Shown piece after piece: positions 11,549-26,000 of a DNA stretch of 64,000 nucleotides; within the stretch, counting starts at the first letter, position 1; every line of letters starts with the position of its first letter. The notes below the pieces were generated by a model, which did not search any database, was not told the DNA's origin, and saw nothing but the letters and a program-made list of their open reading frames with translations. Source of the DNA: Neelides folsomi (taxonomy: Eukaryota > Arthropoda > Collembola > Neelipleona > Neelidae); assembly GCA_034687125.1 (NCBI GenBank), contig JAQGBZ010000032.1:186001-250000 (forward strand), written 5' to 3'. The position numbers were made by a program, and so were the translations under genes.

Positions 11549-14500
11549 GCATACCATAAATGAGTATGGTAGATTGTTTAGGCTAATCTCAAGGATTAAA
11601 ACAAAATTCATCTCTGTAAAACTATTCATAAAACGGTAATCCGATCATTAGCAAAATTGACGTTTATATTCATTGTTATCTAATATTCAAATCAGCATGT
11701 AATGGGCGAATAAATGCTGGTATTTATTATTATAGTCATTAGTTGAGTACCAAGAGTAAATACAAATAAGTATGTATATCTGTATTAAACGCAGATGGGC
11801 AAAAGTGTGCTACACGCAATGAAATAAATAAGAAGGGAAAAACGAAAAAGCTTTTAAATGTTTTCATATTTCCTACATCTTCCTTTCAAATCATATTTCA
11901 CAAAGAAGTTTTTGGTAAGCCAAATGCCTCAAATTGAATAGAAAGATTTATCTTTCCAACACCCATAATGTAAACGATGTGAGTTCATTCCCTTTAAAAT
12001 AATCTGAAATATAATAAGTGCTTTGTAATTCTAATTGCAGGGATCTGTAAGCTACAGCGTGGTATGTATGTATTTATAAATACGTTACTTGAGAATCAGA
12101 AATAAGTTTTCCTGGTATATGGTACCGTTCTTCGGCGTGAGACGTGAGCGATCAAACTACCGCATTGTAGATACTAATACATACGTGGTGTACAAAAGCG
12201 AGCCTTACCTCATGCGGCACAATGCCATAGATTAATTTAATGATTAGCGGCCTGCAGGCCGGCGGGTGAGTGAAGGGAACGTTCCATCCACTGAGAGTCT
12301 ATCGGGAGAGGAAATCCGACATTCTCGGATATAAATTATAATAGAATCAGAGTTCTATGGTTCATTTTCATATTCACAGCAGTGGCTAGGCTGCTGGAGA
12401 GCTCTGAGCTCGGTCGACTCGCCCTTTCAATTCAAATTCCCAAAGCTTTAACTATACACCTTCATATTTGCTCCACCATTATTATCATCATCGAACATCA
12501 CAATGCGACTCATAAATATACTTAGGCCCATGAGACTGGATCGCATATGTTCAAAAAGGAACAAAGTGAAGCACAGTGAAATATATTGCATTCCAATTCT
12601 GAGAGGATTTCAACTCTGAGGTGTCAAAGTGATGAGCAGATGAGAATGCATGGCTAATCGATCATTCGGAATATTACATAAGTATCTTCTATCCCCATAC
12701 ATGCATTTGTGTATCTAACTCATCCCTTCACAGGTACGTACAAGAGCCGGCAGAGTCAAGTCATCGAGAGACGAACTCCTGAGCCGGACTCTTTTCCAAT
12801 TTTTCACTCTCACAGTCGTCCGTCGACTTCAACCCCATGAAACAATGAGCGAGAAGATGTGAAGAAAGGAAGATGGGAGTTACGAATTACATTGTATCAC
12901 AAGGAGGAGGTTGAAGGTGTCTGAGAAGGCCGTGCCTTCTAGAAGGGTGTTGATTGATAAAGCCGACTCGTTCCCTCTCAATTTGAATCGACTCTCCACA
13001 GAATTCAAATGGCAACACGATTCTCAGAGAGTCAATCATGAGGCGGACGCTAAGGTCACACCTGTGTCACGACCAAACTTATTTTGAGCCAAATCCGAAA
13101 TTGAAAGGAACCCCCACGTGATGGGGAGCGTCTCCGTAATGAAAGGGCTTATCTCTCCTCATGCCTTTGCTAATCGTAAGTAGCAGTCAGTCAATAATGC
13201 AAACAATGCGAAAGATAATTTCCTTATTAACTATCATACCGAATCTTCATTCCCGCCTTCTTGAATGGACTGCACTTGTAATTAACAACCATTCAATAAA
13301 CACAAACCATGGATATGCACACAATGCTTAAACAATCGGAGTCGCTAACGTGCATACATAACGGAGTTGTTATTCTTATATCTATGTAATCATTTCGAGT
13401 TACTAATCGAATCAATTTCATGTTGCTTTTAGTACTAAGAGAAATCCTGGGAATCGGCTCTTGAGCCAAAGGATTCGATTTGAGTCGTATCCCGTGTCGG
13501 AAATGTAAATGAGATAATTTGAATTTCGAGAGAGGCGGAGGAGAACCTCAATGATTTTGACTCAGGTTCTACCCCCAATGATTTTCAATAATGTGACGGC
13601 ATGGGTCCAAGTCCATAAAGTGCAAAGCCCATCACATCGAATCAGTTCCTCGGAGGTCATCCATCTGCCACGCCACTCACTCAATAATTCATCTATCCTT
13701 ATTTTAACAATCCTCAGAGTCAACTCTGCCCGCACTCGAACATTCTTTTCTCCTAACGATTCTCCTAATAGGCTCAAACACCAACGACAAACATCATTAC
13801 AAATTTCACCACCACCAACCAACGTTTGCTCTTCTCATTCCGATGGCCCATATCGATGACGACTCTCCTTGCATGAGAATAGACCTATAGACATAACTAA
13901 CCATCATCATCATAAAAGAAATTCTCATTCTTCATCTCCTGAGAAAGTATGATCTAAGGCGTTTGTTATTGCATAACGCTCGCGAGAAGGGTGGAGGTGG
14001 CTGGTGGGTGCGGTGAATTTCTCTTCTAATCACTTTGTCTACATAAAACTTTGCTCAGTTGGGCTCATCTCTTTCTCTTCTTGTTAGCAATAACCTGCGA
14101 TTACCATATCGCTAAAAAGAGGTTATAACTAACTTCCAAGGTGCATTCGCTCTCACGCTGGTCGTCTAAACCAAAACGGTGACTAGTAGTGACTCAGCCA
14201 TGTTAATTATGACATGATGACAGTTCTCTTTAAAAAACTGTAGACTAAAAGCTAACAAAATAATAGACAAATGACAAGACAATTTAAAAATCATTGAAAT
14301 CATTACAGATTATTCACAAGTGGTACGAATAATTACCGAAAAATAATGGGGATAAAAAATCCTATGAAATAAGTTGATAAAATAGTTAAAGGAGAATTGT
14401 TCCATTTAAATGAGTTTAAGGTAGGAGGACCATATTGCATAACCATATTTAAATAATGAATTAGATTATAAAGATAGCCATGAGTATCATTCTCTAAATT

Positions 14501-17500
14501 GAACTATTTCCTTTCATTTGCCCTCCCTCGATTACCCCGCAGTCTTTTCATATTTATTAAGCATGAAAGCTGGAGACTCCCAAACCTTCCCAAGATTCAA
14601 CCCATGATAATTTGAGCATGATGTTGCTGCAAATTTTTTAAACTTTTGAACAGTCAGGATGAATTGTTTCAACGTAATTGCATAATTGGTCTATTGTAGG
14701 CAAGTGCATAATTTACTCTGGGAGAGATCAGATCGAGGGGATAATTGGACTCAGGAAGGGATGAGGGTGGGAGATGAGTTGTGCATGTGAGGATTTTGAG
14801 AGGGCCTGTGAGCCAGCAAGTTTTGACAATGGGGCCTTATCAGGATTGTGTGGAGGCCTTCAAGAAGGCGGGAAATTACCATGAGAGCCCAGCAAGAACT
14901 TGTGTACTTTTGACTAACTGCATGTCAAATGTCCGGGCACCGTCCCGCCCTCATCGCCATGGTGGACGGGAGAAGAAAAGGCCATGTAATGGCCTTTGTA
15001 ATACGTTTAATAGTTCTCAATGCCCAGAGTGGGGGAAATCGCCACAAAACACGAGTTATAAACATTGTTGAATAAAATAAACTTTTTTCCATAAAAGTTC
15101 CCTTCCCTTCATCTTCGAGCCCCCTCCGCCCCGAGTATTTGAGGAACAAAAGAAGAGCCCGAGGAAAAGAGAGAGATATGTGGAATGATTCAGAAATATT
15201 TCATATAGTATTTGCCCTTTCTAAGGGTCAGGAGGCGGTTGGAGACGAAGGACAATATATTAGCTGGACGTCGGCCTCTTCATCCGTTTCTATTCACACC
15301 CTAACCATGTTTTGTCAGCAGGACGGCGAGGGCTACAGGTGAGTCTCACAAGACCGCTCAGACTCAAGAGGAAATTTCTCAATTCTCGAAATAAATAATA
15401 GTTCAAACCATAATCAACCATTCTTTAGACCCTTTCAGTTTTCGACAACATTTTTCAAACGACAAGTATCATTGCACTCATGATGTCATGATGTTAAATT
15501 AAACCTTCATGACTCTATAGAATTGCTATATTAAAGGTAATGAAACCCGAGAGTTATGCGTATTAAGAGAAACGGTGAGAATTTTTTTCTCACATTCAGA
15601 ATTTAAAATAAGTTAACTAGATAATACTCGTATATGTTTAAATGTGAAAAGTTCAACCCTTGTTCTTGGCTAATTGAACGCCTTCATACTTTTTAAATTT
15701 CTCAGGAAATTCCACACTTTTTATGTGGTGTAAATAAGTCGAAACATGAAGTTTCCGTTAGTATAGTGAAGTGAGTAACAATGAGAATGAACCTCACACG
15801 TGCTCCTCGTTATTCGATATTACGAACAAGTAAGGAATGAATTTCGAGCTGAGGTTATTGTGTGTCAGCCTTACGAGTCTAATTAGATATGACGCATTTG
15901 GTTGTGGCTTTTTGAACAAGCGGAAACTGAGAGATGGAGATATGAAAAGTCTCGAATTTTCCTAATCAAAGCAAAAAGATCGAGACATTAATGGGATGCA
16001 TGAATCTTCCAGCGGTTTGCCTCATCTCAGTGTGGTGTCTCAGAAGGAGTCATCCAGGAACTCCAGTCTCCCATCCTCCCCACACCACTCGTGGTTAACA
16101 TCTTTTATTTGAATTAGGATCTATAGAACTCTGTTTCTTTATAGAAAAGAGAAAACCACAAGGGTATTTGAAGCAATAAGGCCTCTTACACAAATCCCTC
16201 GATAACCTAAATTATTGTTCCCAAACGAGTCCCATATGCTCACATTCCAATTCCTTTCTTATGCCTCAAATTGGAGATGGAAAAAAATCATTTCTATTAT
16301 TCAACAATGGAAAATTGTAAATTTTCAATAGTAATTCAAAATTCCTAAGAGTCTACTAAACCAAATTTATGTGAATAAAGAAGAGACCAAATCCAAAGTT
16401 TATAATATCGTTGAAGGCAAGTTCATGAATGAATAAATTCTTCAGGTAAGAAGCTGTTATGTAATAATAATAAACAAAAACTCCCGTTTGACCAATTATT
16501 ATCCAAGGACTACGACTACTCTATCTGATTGAATACTAAAATATAAACGAAGTCAATTGACTGTGCATGGTCGTTGACACAGATCATTTCGCCTTGAAAC
16601 ACTCCAAGAATGACTCTTCGCATCTTGAACCGGGGAGATGAGAATATTTTAATAGTACTTAGACGTCACTTGTCCAGTGGACCGGATCCAGACAATCGAC
16701 TGGATCCAAGACCATATTATAATATGCATAATGACGAGTAATCCTAATGATGCAGCGAAAAGCATTGTACTTTTTCATTCCCGTCGTTATTATTCCAGGG
16801 TGCACTTATGGAATACTTATTCAAGATTGAGTATATCCGAAGGAGTGTTGGGGAGCCGACAATCATACACAAGGTAGGCAAGGAAGTGGCGTAGGAACAT
16901 ATTGATTGCCGTCTAATCGTAAGCGGCATGAGAGACTCCACGCATTCCACGACTCGTGCGGATAAGCCAATTCCTTCTACAGAATTTAATAAGTACGAGG
17001 AGATAAGTAGGAAAGAGACGGCCGCGGCTGTCGGACCGAACATATTCCTTCTTCGGCATTAGTATGCTATTATTGCACAGATGGGAGATTGTGGCCAGGA
17101 ATAACTCGCAAGTCATCCCTCATGACGGGTCAAGAGTTCAATGACATGGGTATGTGAAGAAAGTTAGCAGATCTATAATAATATGTCTATATAAAAATAT
17201 GTAATTCTTCCATACATGAACTTATTCCATACCTATGTATTTATATTCCAAATCATGCTAACTTTTAAGTAAAAGGCTCACCATAATAATAGAGGCAAAG
17301 TATTTCAACGAGGAGTTTAAAATTCACACATCATCCAAACACCATAAAATTTTATGGTTGTAAAATGAGAAAATTTGGTTGAATTGACTTCTTACTCTCC
17401 AACTTGTTGATAAGCTGATAAGAGTAAACCTAAAGAGTGTGAAATTGGGGAAAGTGACAAAGACTTGTTATGAAAGTAAATAAGGTGTACAGTGTAATTA

Positions 17501-20000
17501 TTAGGTAAGAAAGAGTGTGATTTGGAATTCACTCGTTAGTCAACTTGACAGTCTTCCTCGTCTCACTCAAAATGAAGTGGCGCTGGCGTTAATCTCGTAA
17601 TCCGCTTATCTCAAAAGAGGAACGCAAGTCTCCTTTGCGTTCACTTTACAAGAGATTATCTTGGAGATCTTTCACACAATTTTCCTCAGACCCATCACTC
17701 TGGCTTGCAATAGATTAAAAGAGGAAGGACGGAGGGGTGCGAGAAACAAACTCTTTGCACAAAAACCGTGAATGATAATTAAGCTTTAGCTAAATACCTG
17801 AACATGAAACATCTGCATTTAGCCGAGGACAAATCGGCTCACTCCAAAATTCCAACTTAACATTTATAAAACAGGCATTCAATTCATTTGAACTTCGTAA
17901 CAAAGGAGCTTGATCTCCCGCCACGAGAAGCTTAAATAATATTCGCTAATAAATACTGCTCAAGATAAAATAATGAATTTTAGATAAATATTTTATTCGA
18001 GCGTAATATGACTAATCATTAGCTAACATTCCTAATTCTAAACAATCCAATTGAAAGATTGGTTCCTGATTAGCGAAATAGAATGATGAATGATCTATAA
18101 TTGAAAATTAAAAGTAAATTCCTTTGTACAAATACAATCTGTGGGCATTAGATGGAAGCCATATTAGGCATATTACGGGATAATAATCTCTACAAAGGAA
18201 AAAATCTCATGATTTTAAAGGAGCATCAACTTGAGAGTGCGTTTTGTGATGGTAATGATAAGCCTTTGACTATCATCAGATCGTCGTAGTATGAAAATTC
18301 CGCGTGTGGTTCTTCTCGAACGAACAAGGTCTTCTGCCCTCACCATTGAAGTTCATCATAATGAAGATTCAATAAGACCCGTGATAGAAGACAATAACTG
18401 CCCAAGAGATGCATTTATGAGATAAAAGAAAATTACTCTCCTTTCCCCTCCAGCGTTCTTTGTTCACACAAATTATCTCTAGAGTCTTGAGGATATTTGG
18501 TTAATAAACCTTCATTAAAATGAAAGACCAAATGTCTCGAACTTTGTCAGAGTTCATCCTACGACTCGTGAGATGAAACAAAGGGGTGATTGCGATAATA
18601 AAATGTAATGGAACGAGTTGCATATAATTACCTTCTTACGCTTATTACCTCATTTAAATCCACATTCAATGTCAAGGGAGTCAATTTAAACTCCTTGAAT
18701 TTCCTCCAACGACTTACTCTACACAGGAATCCAATCCCTTCCCCTATTATGTATGAAAGGAGAAATGGAAGGAAATTTTTATGACAAAACATCCGGACCC
18801 TCAATTACGATAAATAAGTAAGGTGTACATTCTCATATGGGGGTTTTTGCAATTCTCCCAAAACTGAAAAAAACTTTTCAGAAGCTTATTTGAGTTTTTC
18901 TTCTCTTGTTAGGAATACAATGATTATAATATCTCACAATAGGAAAAATGCAACGAGAAAAGATCCTTTCTTCTCTCTACTTTTCTCGCACCGTAATTGA
19001 GTGTGAATGGAGTTGGGTCCATCGAGCCCTGATTTCAATAGATTTTTTCCTTCTCTTCACTACCCGGACTCTAAAAATGAAATGAAGAGACGAAACAATG
19101 TTTTTTCCCGTCACAATCTAATGACTAATTATACGGTGGGTTCCTGTAGGTGATTAGGAGGACTCCCTAGCAATTCAATACCACCTTCATATTCAAATAG
19201 TGACCATAGGGCTTTTCCGACAAAAAGAGGGAGATCTCTGCACAAGACATCTGTATCTCCCCATCATCAGTCTCCATAAATAAATAACAGCCATTTGATT
19301 ACTTCATACAAGATTCAACTGTACCTGTAGACACCTCCAAGATGCGGCGCCGTTTTTATGTTGAATATTACGAATATCTCCATAGGCATTATAGTGATAC
19401 ATGTTACATTACAAGGAGAAGATCTCAATGAATAGTATAAGGAAAAGAAGCAAAATCATCATTTTTAACTTTCGTACAGATAGTCAAAAATGACTAAGTA
19501 ATAAAAACGGAACAAAAAGGATATGAGTCGCTATTATTAAGGCTGTATGAAATAATCCTAAATGTTCAACTGCAAATGTATGTATTTAAAATTGAGTGAA
19601 AAAATGACTAAAAGCATATTTACGAGAACGTTAAAAAACCACGGGTTTAAAACGAAAAAAGGATAAATTAAATTAAGCCAATAATATAAATTACCTCCAC
19701 TAAAACTAGGCCTTATGTACGCCTTTTAATTAAACGTGTAGCCCGAAATTTGTAGTTCTAGGAAAATTCAATAAATTCGAAAATAGCCAAAGGTTTTTTA
19801 GCCACAAGTAAAATCGTGTTAGCTCTTTAATTTAATTTAAGAGCTAGAGTAATAAATGTTATTTAGGGAAAGGTTAAGAGGGAAGAGGAAGAGAGCAATT
19901 TTTAGTAAATAAGACATTAAGGACCCAATGTGCTCCCATTTCCAAATGCTTTTTTAAAGATGGGAGGGGGCAGTGAGGGAGAAGAACCTTTGAACTATTT
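11549..20000. other. About 8.5 kb noncoding stretch
   Basis: No supportable gene. Contents noted: a perfect 12-bp palindrome GGCCTGCAGGCC at 12249-12260, in a locally GC-richer patch (about 12240-12440); a good splice-donor-like CAG|GTGAGT at 15336-15344; and a small hairpin at 19820-19846 (8-bp arms TAGCTCTT/AAGAGCTA). Open frames are short and unrecognised. Confidence 0.5.
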
Positions 20001-23000
20001 CCTCCACAATTCTAGAGCTGGTTTCTGTACCTGTCTCATGGGGAGGACAAGGGACAAACAATCCCATGTCTCCAATTGCGGATGAGTGATGAGGGCGAGT
20101 GGGGAAGCGAGATCGACGGAGCCATAGCCCAACCTTCAACCTCCTTCCTCGAACTCAATGAGAAGATGAGCCAATGAGACAAGTAAAACAGAAGGAAGAG
20201 GTTCATTTGATAGCCATAGTAGCAAGTCTGAGAACCCAGCCCACACTCCGTCACTTTCTCATAAATTTCCCATCCCGCCTATTTAAGTTAATTGCAGGAA
20301 ATACTGTTGTGATGTGAGCTTGCCATTGCTCCCCACCAACAACTCTCAGTCAGGAGTAGTAGACATACGAAGAGTCACAGAGAGGGCAAATGTGTGGATT
20401 ACATGAGATATATATACGAAATATAACAATGTGCTCCCTTTGTTTGAGATCGGGTTCGAGGAGTTGGAGCCGATGCAGTCCATCACTCTGCCTTGCCCAA
20501 CCCAACAAGACAAGAGAAGTCCATAGAACAAGAGGTGTATAAATATTAGTCAGAGTGGACGGGTTCGTAACGAAATGCCTCTTCTTCTTCAGATAAGCTC
20601 CAAACAGCGTTGATCTAATCTCAATGAAATTAATCTATCCTTGACAGGACATTTGGTCGAATGTCGCTGCTCCAATCTCGTTTAAATACCTATACTTACT
20701 CCTGCTCAGTGGACCAAACACACATCGGCTTATTTTATTATACCGTAAAATATAGTTTTAGCAATGCAAATAAGAATTGATTTTCAACTTAATCGCATGA
20801 TAAAGTCAGGCATGAATGTGTACAAAAAATTAAGCAAACAATTAATAACTCAATATCGTGACAAGCCTGAACTTTTGCAAAATATTTTCATTGTAATAGT
20901 AAATCTTAATAAAATCTTGAAGATTTAATGATAAAAATTTAACTGTTGGAACGAACGGGTGAGCATTTTTGGTTAAAAAATTCCAAGGTTCATTTATCAC
21001 CGATGTAATAAAATGTGACATGGTTGACTTCTACGCTCTATTAGTAATACTTTTAGTTCTTCAAGAACATTGTAGGTCGAGTAGAATTTCATAGGAAAGA
21101 GATTGTTTTACGTGACAAATGCGAATGTCATATGAAGCCCTGTGAGGCATCCATCATCAAAATTATGGTTTCATTGAAAAGTCTACCAGGCTCTCCATAC
21201 CATGAATGAGTAAAAAGAATAAATGAACTCACTTTTCTTATTTTGTACATAAAAAGACTTCGGAATGCATTAAAACTTTTACACATTTACGACTCGACCC
21301 AAGACGATAAGTAGTTAGTGTATCTGTGAGTCTTGAAATTTGAAGCGGGGTTGGTTACTTTTATAGCACTTTGCCCATTAAATCAAAATTAAGTACCTTG
21401 TAAAAAACGTTTTGTTGGAAATTGAATAATTTCTCTCCTTTCTTCATATTCAACTTCCTCTGTTAAATAGGAGAGTATAAATTAAATCTTTTGTTTTATA
21501 AGTACAATAAAGAGAGGGTTTCCGTAAAAGGTAGAGACTAATTTTCCAATTAGGCTTTAATTGATTTCCCGAAAGTCGGAGCAATTAATCAAAATTTGAA
21601 GTCTGACCACAAACGACCGAACCTCACAATGCATTTACATTTTTTCATTATTAAAAGACTTGACGCTATTATAGCCCTTCTTCCACCCTTGATTGTAACA
21701 TAATGAAAGTTTAAAAAGAGTTTAAGTTGGTAAAGAATAAATAAAAGGCTGCCCACAACGAAAAGGACCTTTTACATCTCAGGAGCCAAGTGTGGTTCAA
21801 TGAATGGGGGAAAAAGTACAATTAGGTAATAAATTATCTCATCATTAAAGCTCTTCTGGCCAAAAAGAGTAAATGGAGGGTCGATGCAGAGATGTGTAAT
21901 GTCTCTCGCTCTCCTTCTGCCTCCTATTACCACCACAAAAAGACAATGTAAGAATATTTATGCAAGGCGAGACTTGGATCTCGGAATGGAACAGACTATA
22001 TTATACACCTCGACTATCCCATGAATCTTATTTTGGCCCCAATTGACAATCCTCATTTCAAAAACAACTTCACCTCTCATCTACGAGGATTACTCATTAT
22101 ACTTCTACATTAACAAATGAGGACTGAGAGCATACGTAAAATACATACTACCTGATATACATAGGTTCAAAATATAACAGTTATAAAGACAAAGTTTTAC
22201 GAACTTGTTAATAGCTTTTCCTATACTTGAATAAATGCATTATTAGTGGTAGACACAATAAATAAAAACCAAACTTATTACTTATATAGCATATTACTCA
22301 TTTGAAAATCTAGGTTGTACATTTAACATTATCTCCCTCCATCACCATTATTACATGTAAGATGTAAATACAGTTTTGAGCGGAACTTTAGTAATCTGGG
22401 AAATCACTTGGAATATTCAGTGTTAAAAATGCCAGAGGTATAATTCAAAAGATGCGAGTTGTTAATGCAGATAAAAACAATAGAATAAATGCAAAGGGTT
22501 AATTCGTATATGAGGAAAATGGTTTGAATTTCACTTGTGTTCGATACACATAGGTTCATATCTTATTATGAAGGATGATGAGAAAGGTGATTCTTTCTCT
22601 ATTTATGAGGAAGAGAGGTAAAAAAGAGAGTAAACCAACAGTCAGTCAACACATTCCAACGGCGGACGAATAGCCAGAATACACGCAATCTTATTACAGC
22701 ATCCATAACCAAAGGCTCATTGTTTCAAAAAAGAGTGTGTGTGAGGGATACGCAGCCTCTTCCATAATGTTTCCATCTCATTTAAACTCGAGACTGCCGG
22801 AGTGGAAGAGTAATTTCCCTGCTTGATTTTTTAATTGAAATGTACTCACCATGTCCAGAGCCCATTGTCAAGGAGGAGCCTACAATCAGTACATTGTGAA
22901 GGAGTGGGGAAAAACAATGAGCTTATCTTCGCCTTGTGCTCTGTTGGAAACTGTCCGTTCCTTCGGCGGATTAAAAGCTGAAAACTCATTTAGATCTGAA

Positions 23001-26000
23001 GGATCAATCTCTCTTCCCTAATAGCCGCTCGGGTTCTTCCCGGCCCTCTACAGGAATTCGATTTTTTAATAAGGAGGAAAAAGATAGGAAGATAAGAAAG
23101 GAGAACCTGAGGAGAATTAATGCAAACTTTATGCCACACCGTGTTCCATGGCCGTAAATACCGAAGGTAATTTATTAATCAATCCCCATAAAATTTACAG
23201 ATAATCAATTTTACGACCTATTAATTGAAAAGCAAACATGGGGTTGAGAAGTGAGGAGGAAGATTCTACATTTAACGACGTCCATTCCCCATCATACGTT
23301 GTTAAACGACCAAGACGTCCAAGAGCCGGTAATGAGCTATTTCTATGCTAACTCCAAGTTTATGGGAGAGAGGTAATGAGAGTGCGAACATTGGTTGCGA
23401 GCCAGTTGAGAGCGTCTATCTTCTATTTCCATCTATCTATTAGGATCATTTAAGACTTATTAAATGTGAAAATAGACTATTAGCAAGCAGAGACTCGAGT
23501 TCAATTCTCTTAACAGTCGCCCGTATGAAGGAACTTGGCCTTTAAATGTCAATATTACAAGACAGTTTTAAATGGAATAGTCAAGTAAAATATAATGAAT
23601 AAACTAGCTCTCCAAAAGAAGTGCTACATTTATGTTAATTAAGCTCTTGTTAATTTTCTTGTAGTACTAAATTATCCCCAAAAGAAGTTGGCAATAAGGG
23701 CTTTAAAAGTTAAAAAATATCCGACGTCAATGATATAATGTTTTCAATTTAGGTATTTGTACAATACCTTCGTAATGAGGTGCGTGCGATAAATTCCTCT
23801 CCTATATTGTTCTCTGTCATTGGTGTAAATGCAAATAGGCTCAAGATTCATTGGAATTTTATACAACGGAATCCATTTATAAAAATATAATCAGCCGGCC
23901 CACCTACAGTAAAGTTGTTCTTCCATTTTTCGACTTTTCATTTATTATGAGGAGTCCGGCATTAAGGCTTTTGTTGGATTTGAAATTAAATGTAAATGTG
24001 TCCACTTTATTTCTTTTCCTCCACCACTTCATTTTTTTATTATAATAAAATTCATGCCAGGGAATAAAAGTTTAATGACTCAATGTTGAAGGATTTCACC
24101 AAAATCTCAATGAGTGAGAACCGTTGAAAAAAACTAAATGATGGCTAATATTTTAAATGAGAAAGTGATTTCTATTGAAGCCCTGCAGTGTTCACTCGAG
24201 TGAAGAGGATTTTTTGATTAAGAAAGGATCCACAATTCTCACTTCCCCTATAACCATAAATGAGAAGAAGGGGTCGTTCCATTGTCCAGAAAATGAATCT
24301 CGCATCTCTCATTTACATCTCCTTCTCTTCAGATCCACAATTGGAGGGGAAGGGGAACAGTTGAGAGAATTTAACAGACGTGAATGAGAAATTGACCGTG
24401 TGTGGTTTCTCCTTTTCGCGTGGGCTTCCATCATCTCAATCAATTCGAAAATTATATATGGCCAAGTAGCCAAATCAGACTCGTCTCAACTACATCACGT
24501 CGCCATTCCACTACGAGATTTCCTCTTATTTTTCTCATCCTTTTGATTACAGGTTCTCGGTCAATTTTGAATAATCTTTTTTATTCAATTTTATAAAACA
24601 TACTATCCGACCCATTGAGAACACGAGGCGAGTATTTATTATAGATCTAAACAAATGAAGATTCTTTTAAATGAGTTATCATACTCCTTGTCTGTTTTTT
24701 ATTGAAAATCTCCAAAAATGAAAAGTTAAAACTACGCACATGACACGCATGTTATTGTGAACGACCCTGGCCAAATACTTGAACTTGGAGAATTTTGATT
24801 ATTTGCCAACGCTGACATTAAATGAAATATCGTTTTTAGTAGAACAACAATGGAGAATATCCTTATCGTTAGCAAAGAAAGTAAGACAAGAGGAGGGTTT
24901 GATTTGTAATGAAGCTGTCGATAGAATAATGAATGACTTTTGTTCGCATAGCTGACGAGTTCTACTGCCACTGTCTCATGCTTTCAGACGTTCAACACAC
25001 CCAACATCCCTCTGGAGCCATATCTTGATTTTCAATCCCCATAAATAATTTCTAAATGACAGTCAACATAACACAACATAGTCCTATCAAAAGAAAATCC
25101 ACATTAAGAATATAAAGTATTCATTTCTGCAAAGTTATAATATTAGAAAAAAGCAGTTCGACAAATCTTTAATTTTTTTTGCAAATATGTAGAGTAATTG
25201 TGTTAAAAATCAAATTAATTAATAAAATATTTGTACAATAAAATGCTTATAATGTCAGATAAAGAACCACATGGGATTAAATGTACAAATGCGGAAATTT
25301 TAAGTGAATTAAATAACGGTGTTTTGTTTATGTACGAACTTGAAAGTTTAAAAGGTGTTTGCTTTTAAAGTTCTCCAATTAAGACTTTGATATGCAAAGC
25401 TTGTGTCAATACACTCACATGGCTTAGAAGGAGAATTCCAATGATTTTAATTGCCCTCTTGTAGTGGGAGGGAAATTAAGAGGAAGAGACAATTAAAAAG
25501 TAGAGAACTCTGAGGTCTTAATTGTATTAGCGAGTTGAGTTCGCATAAAAGTAAATACATATATCACTTCCTTCAGTCGAGTTAGCAGTTAAAGGAATAA
25601 TGGAACAAAGTGAGAATGGAGGCGAGCAGAGCAAGTACAGCGGTCCTCCTTGCGTGTACTTCTCCTTCTGTTATGAGTGTAATATAATAATAGGAGTAAA
25701 TGAAATGGCAGTGAGAAACATCCTTATGTGGCCGCAAAGGCAAAGGTCGTAAAAATTTTTACAATGGGTCGAAGTACCTGTTCAAGACTCTATAATTCTT
25801 TTGTGTTCTTGAATTGGCAAGAGGATCCCTATTTCACTCTCACAGACCCACCTTAACACATCGGAATGAAGTTTTCCAATGTATACAAGCGTTTGCGTTT
25901 ACTCACATCGCATCTGCTCACCTCCTTGGCAGATGTTTGACAATTAAGGAGAATATGGCGGAGGAATAGGGAGAAAAGTAAGATATTCCTCTCCTTCAGT

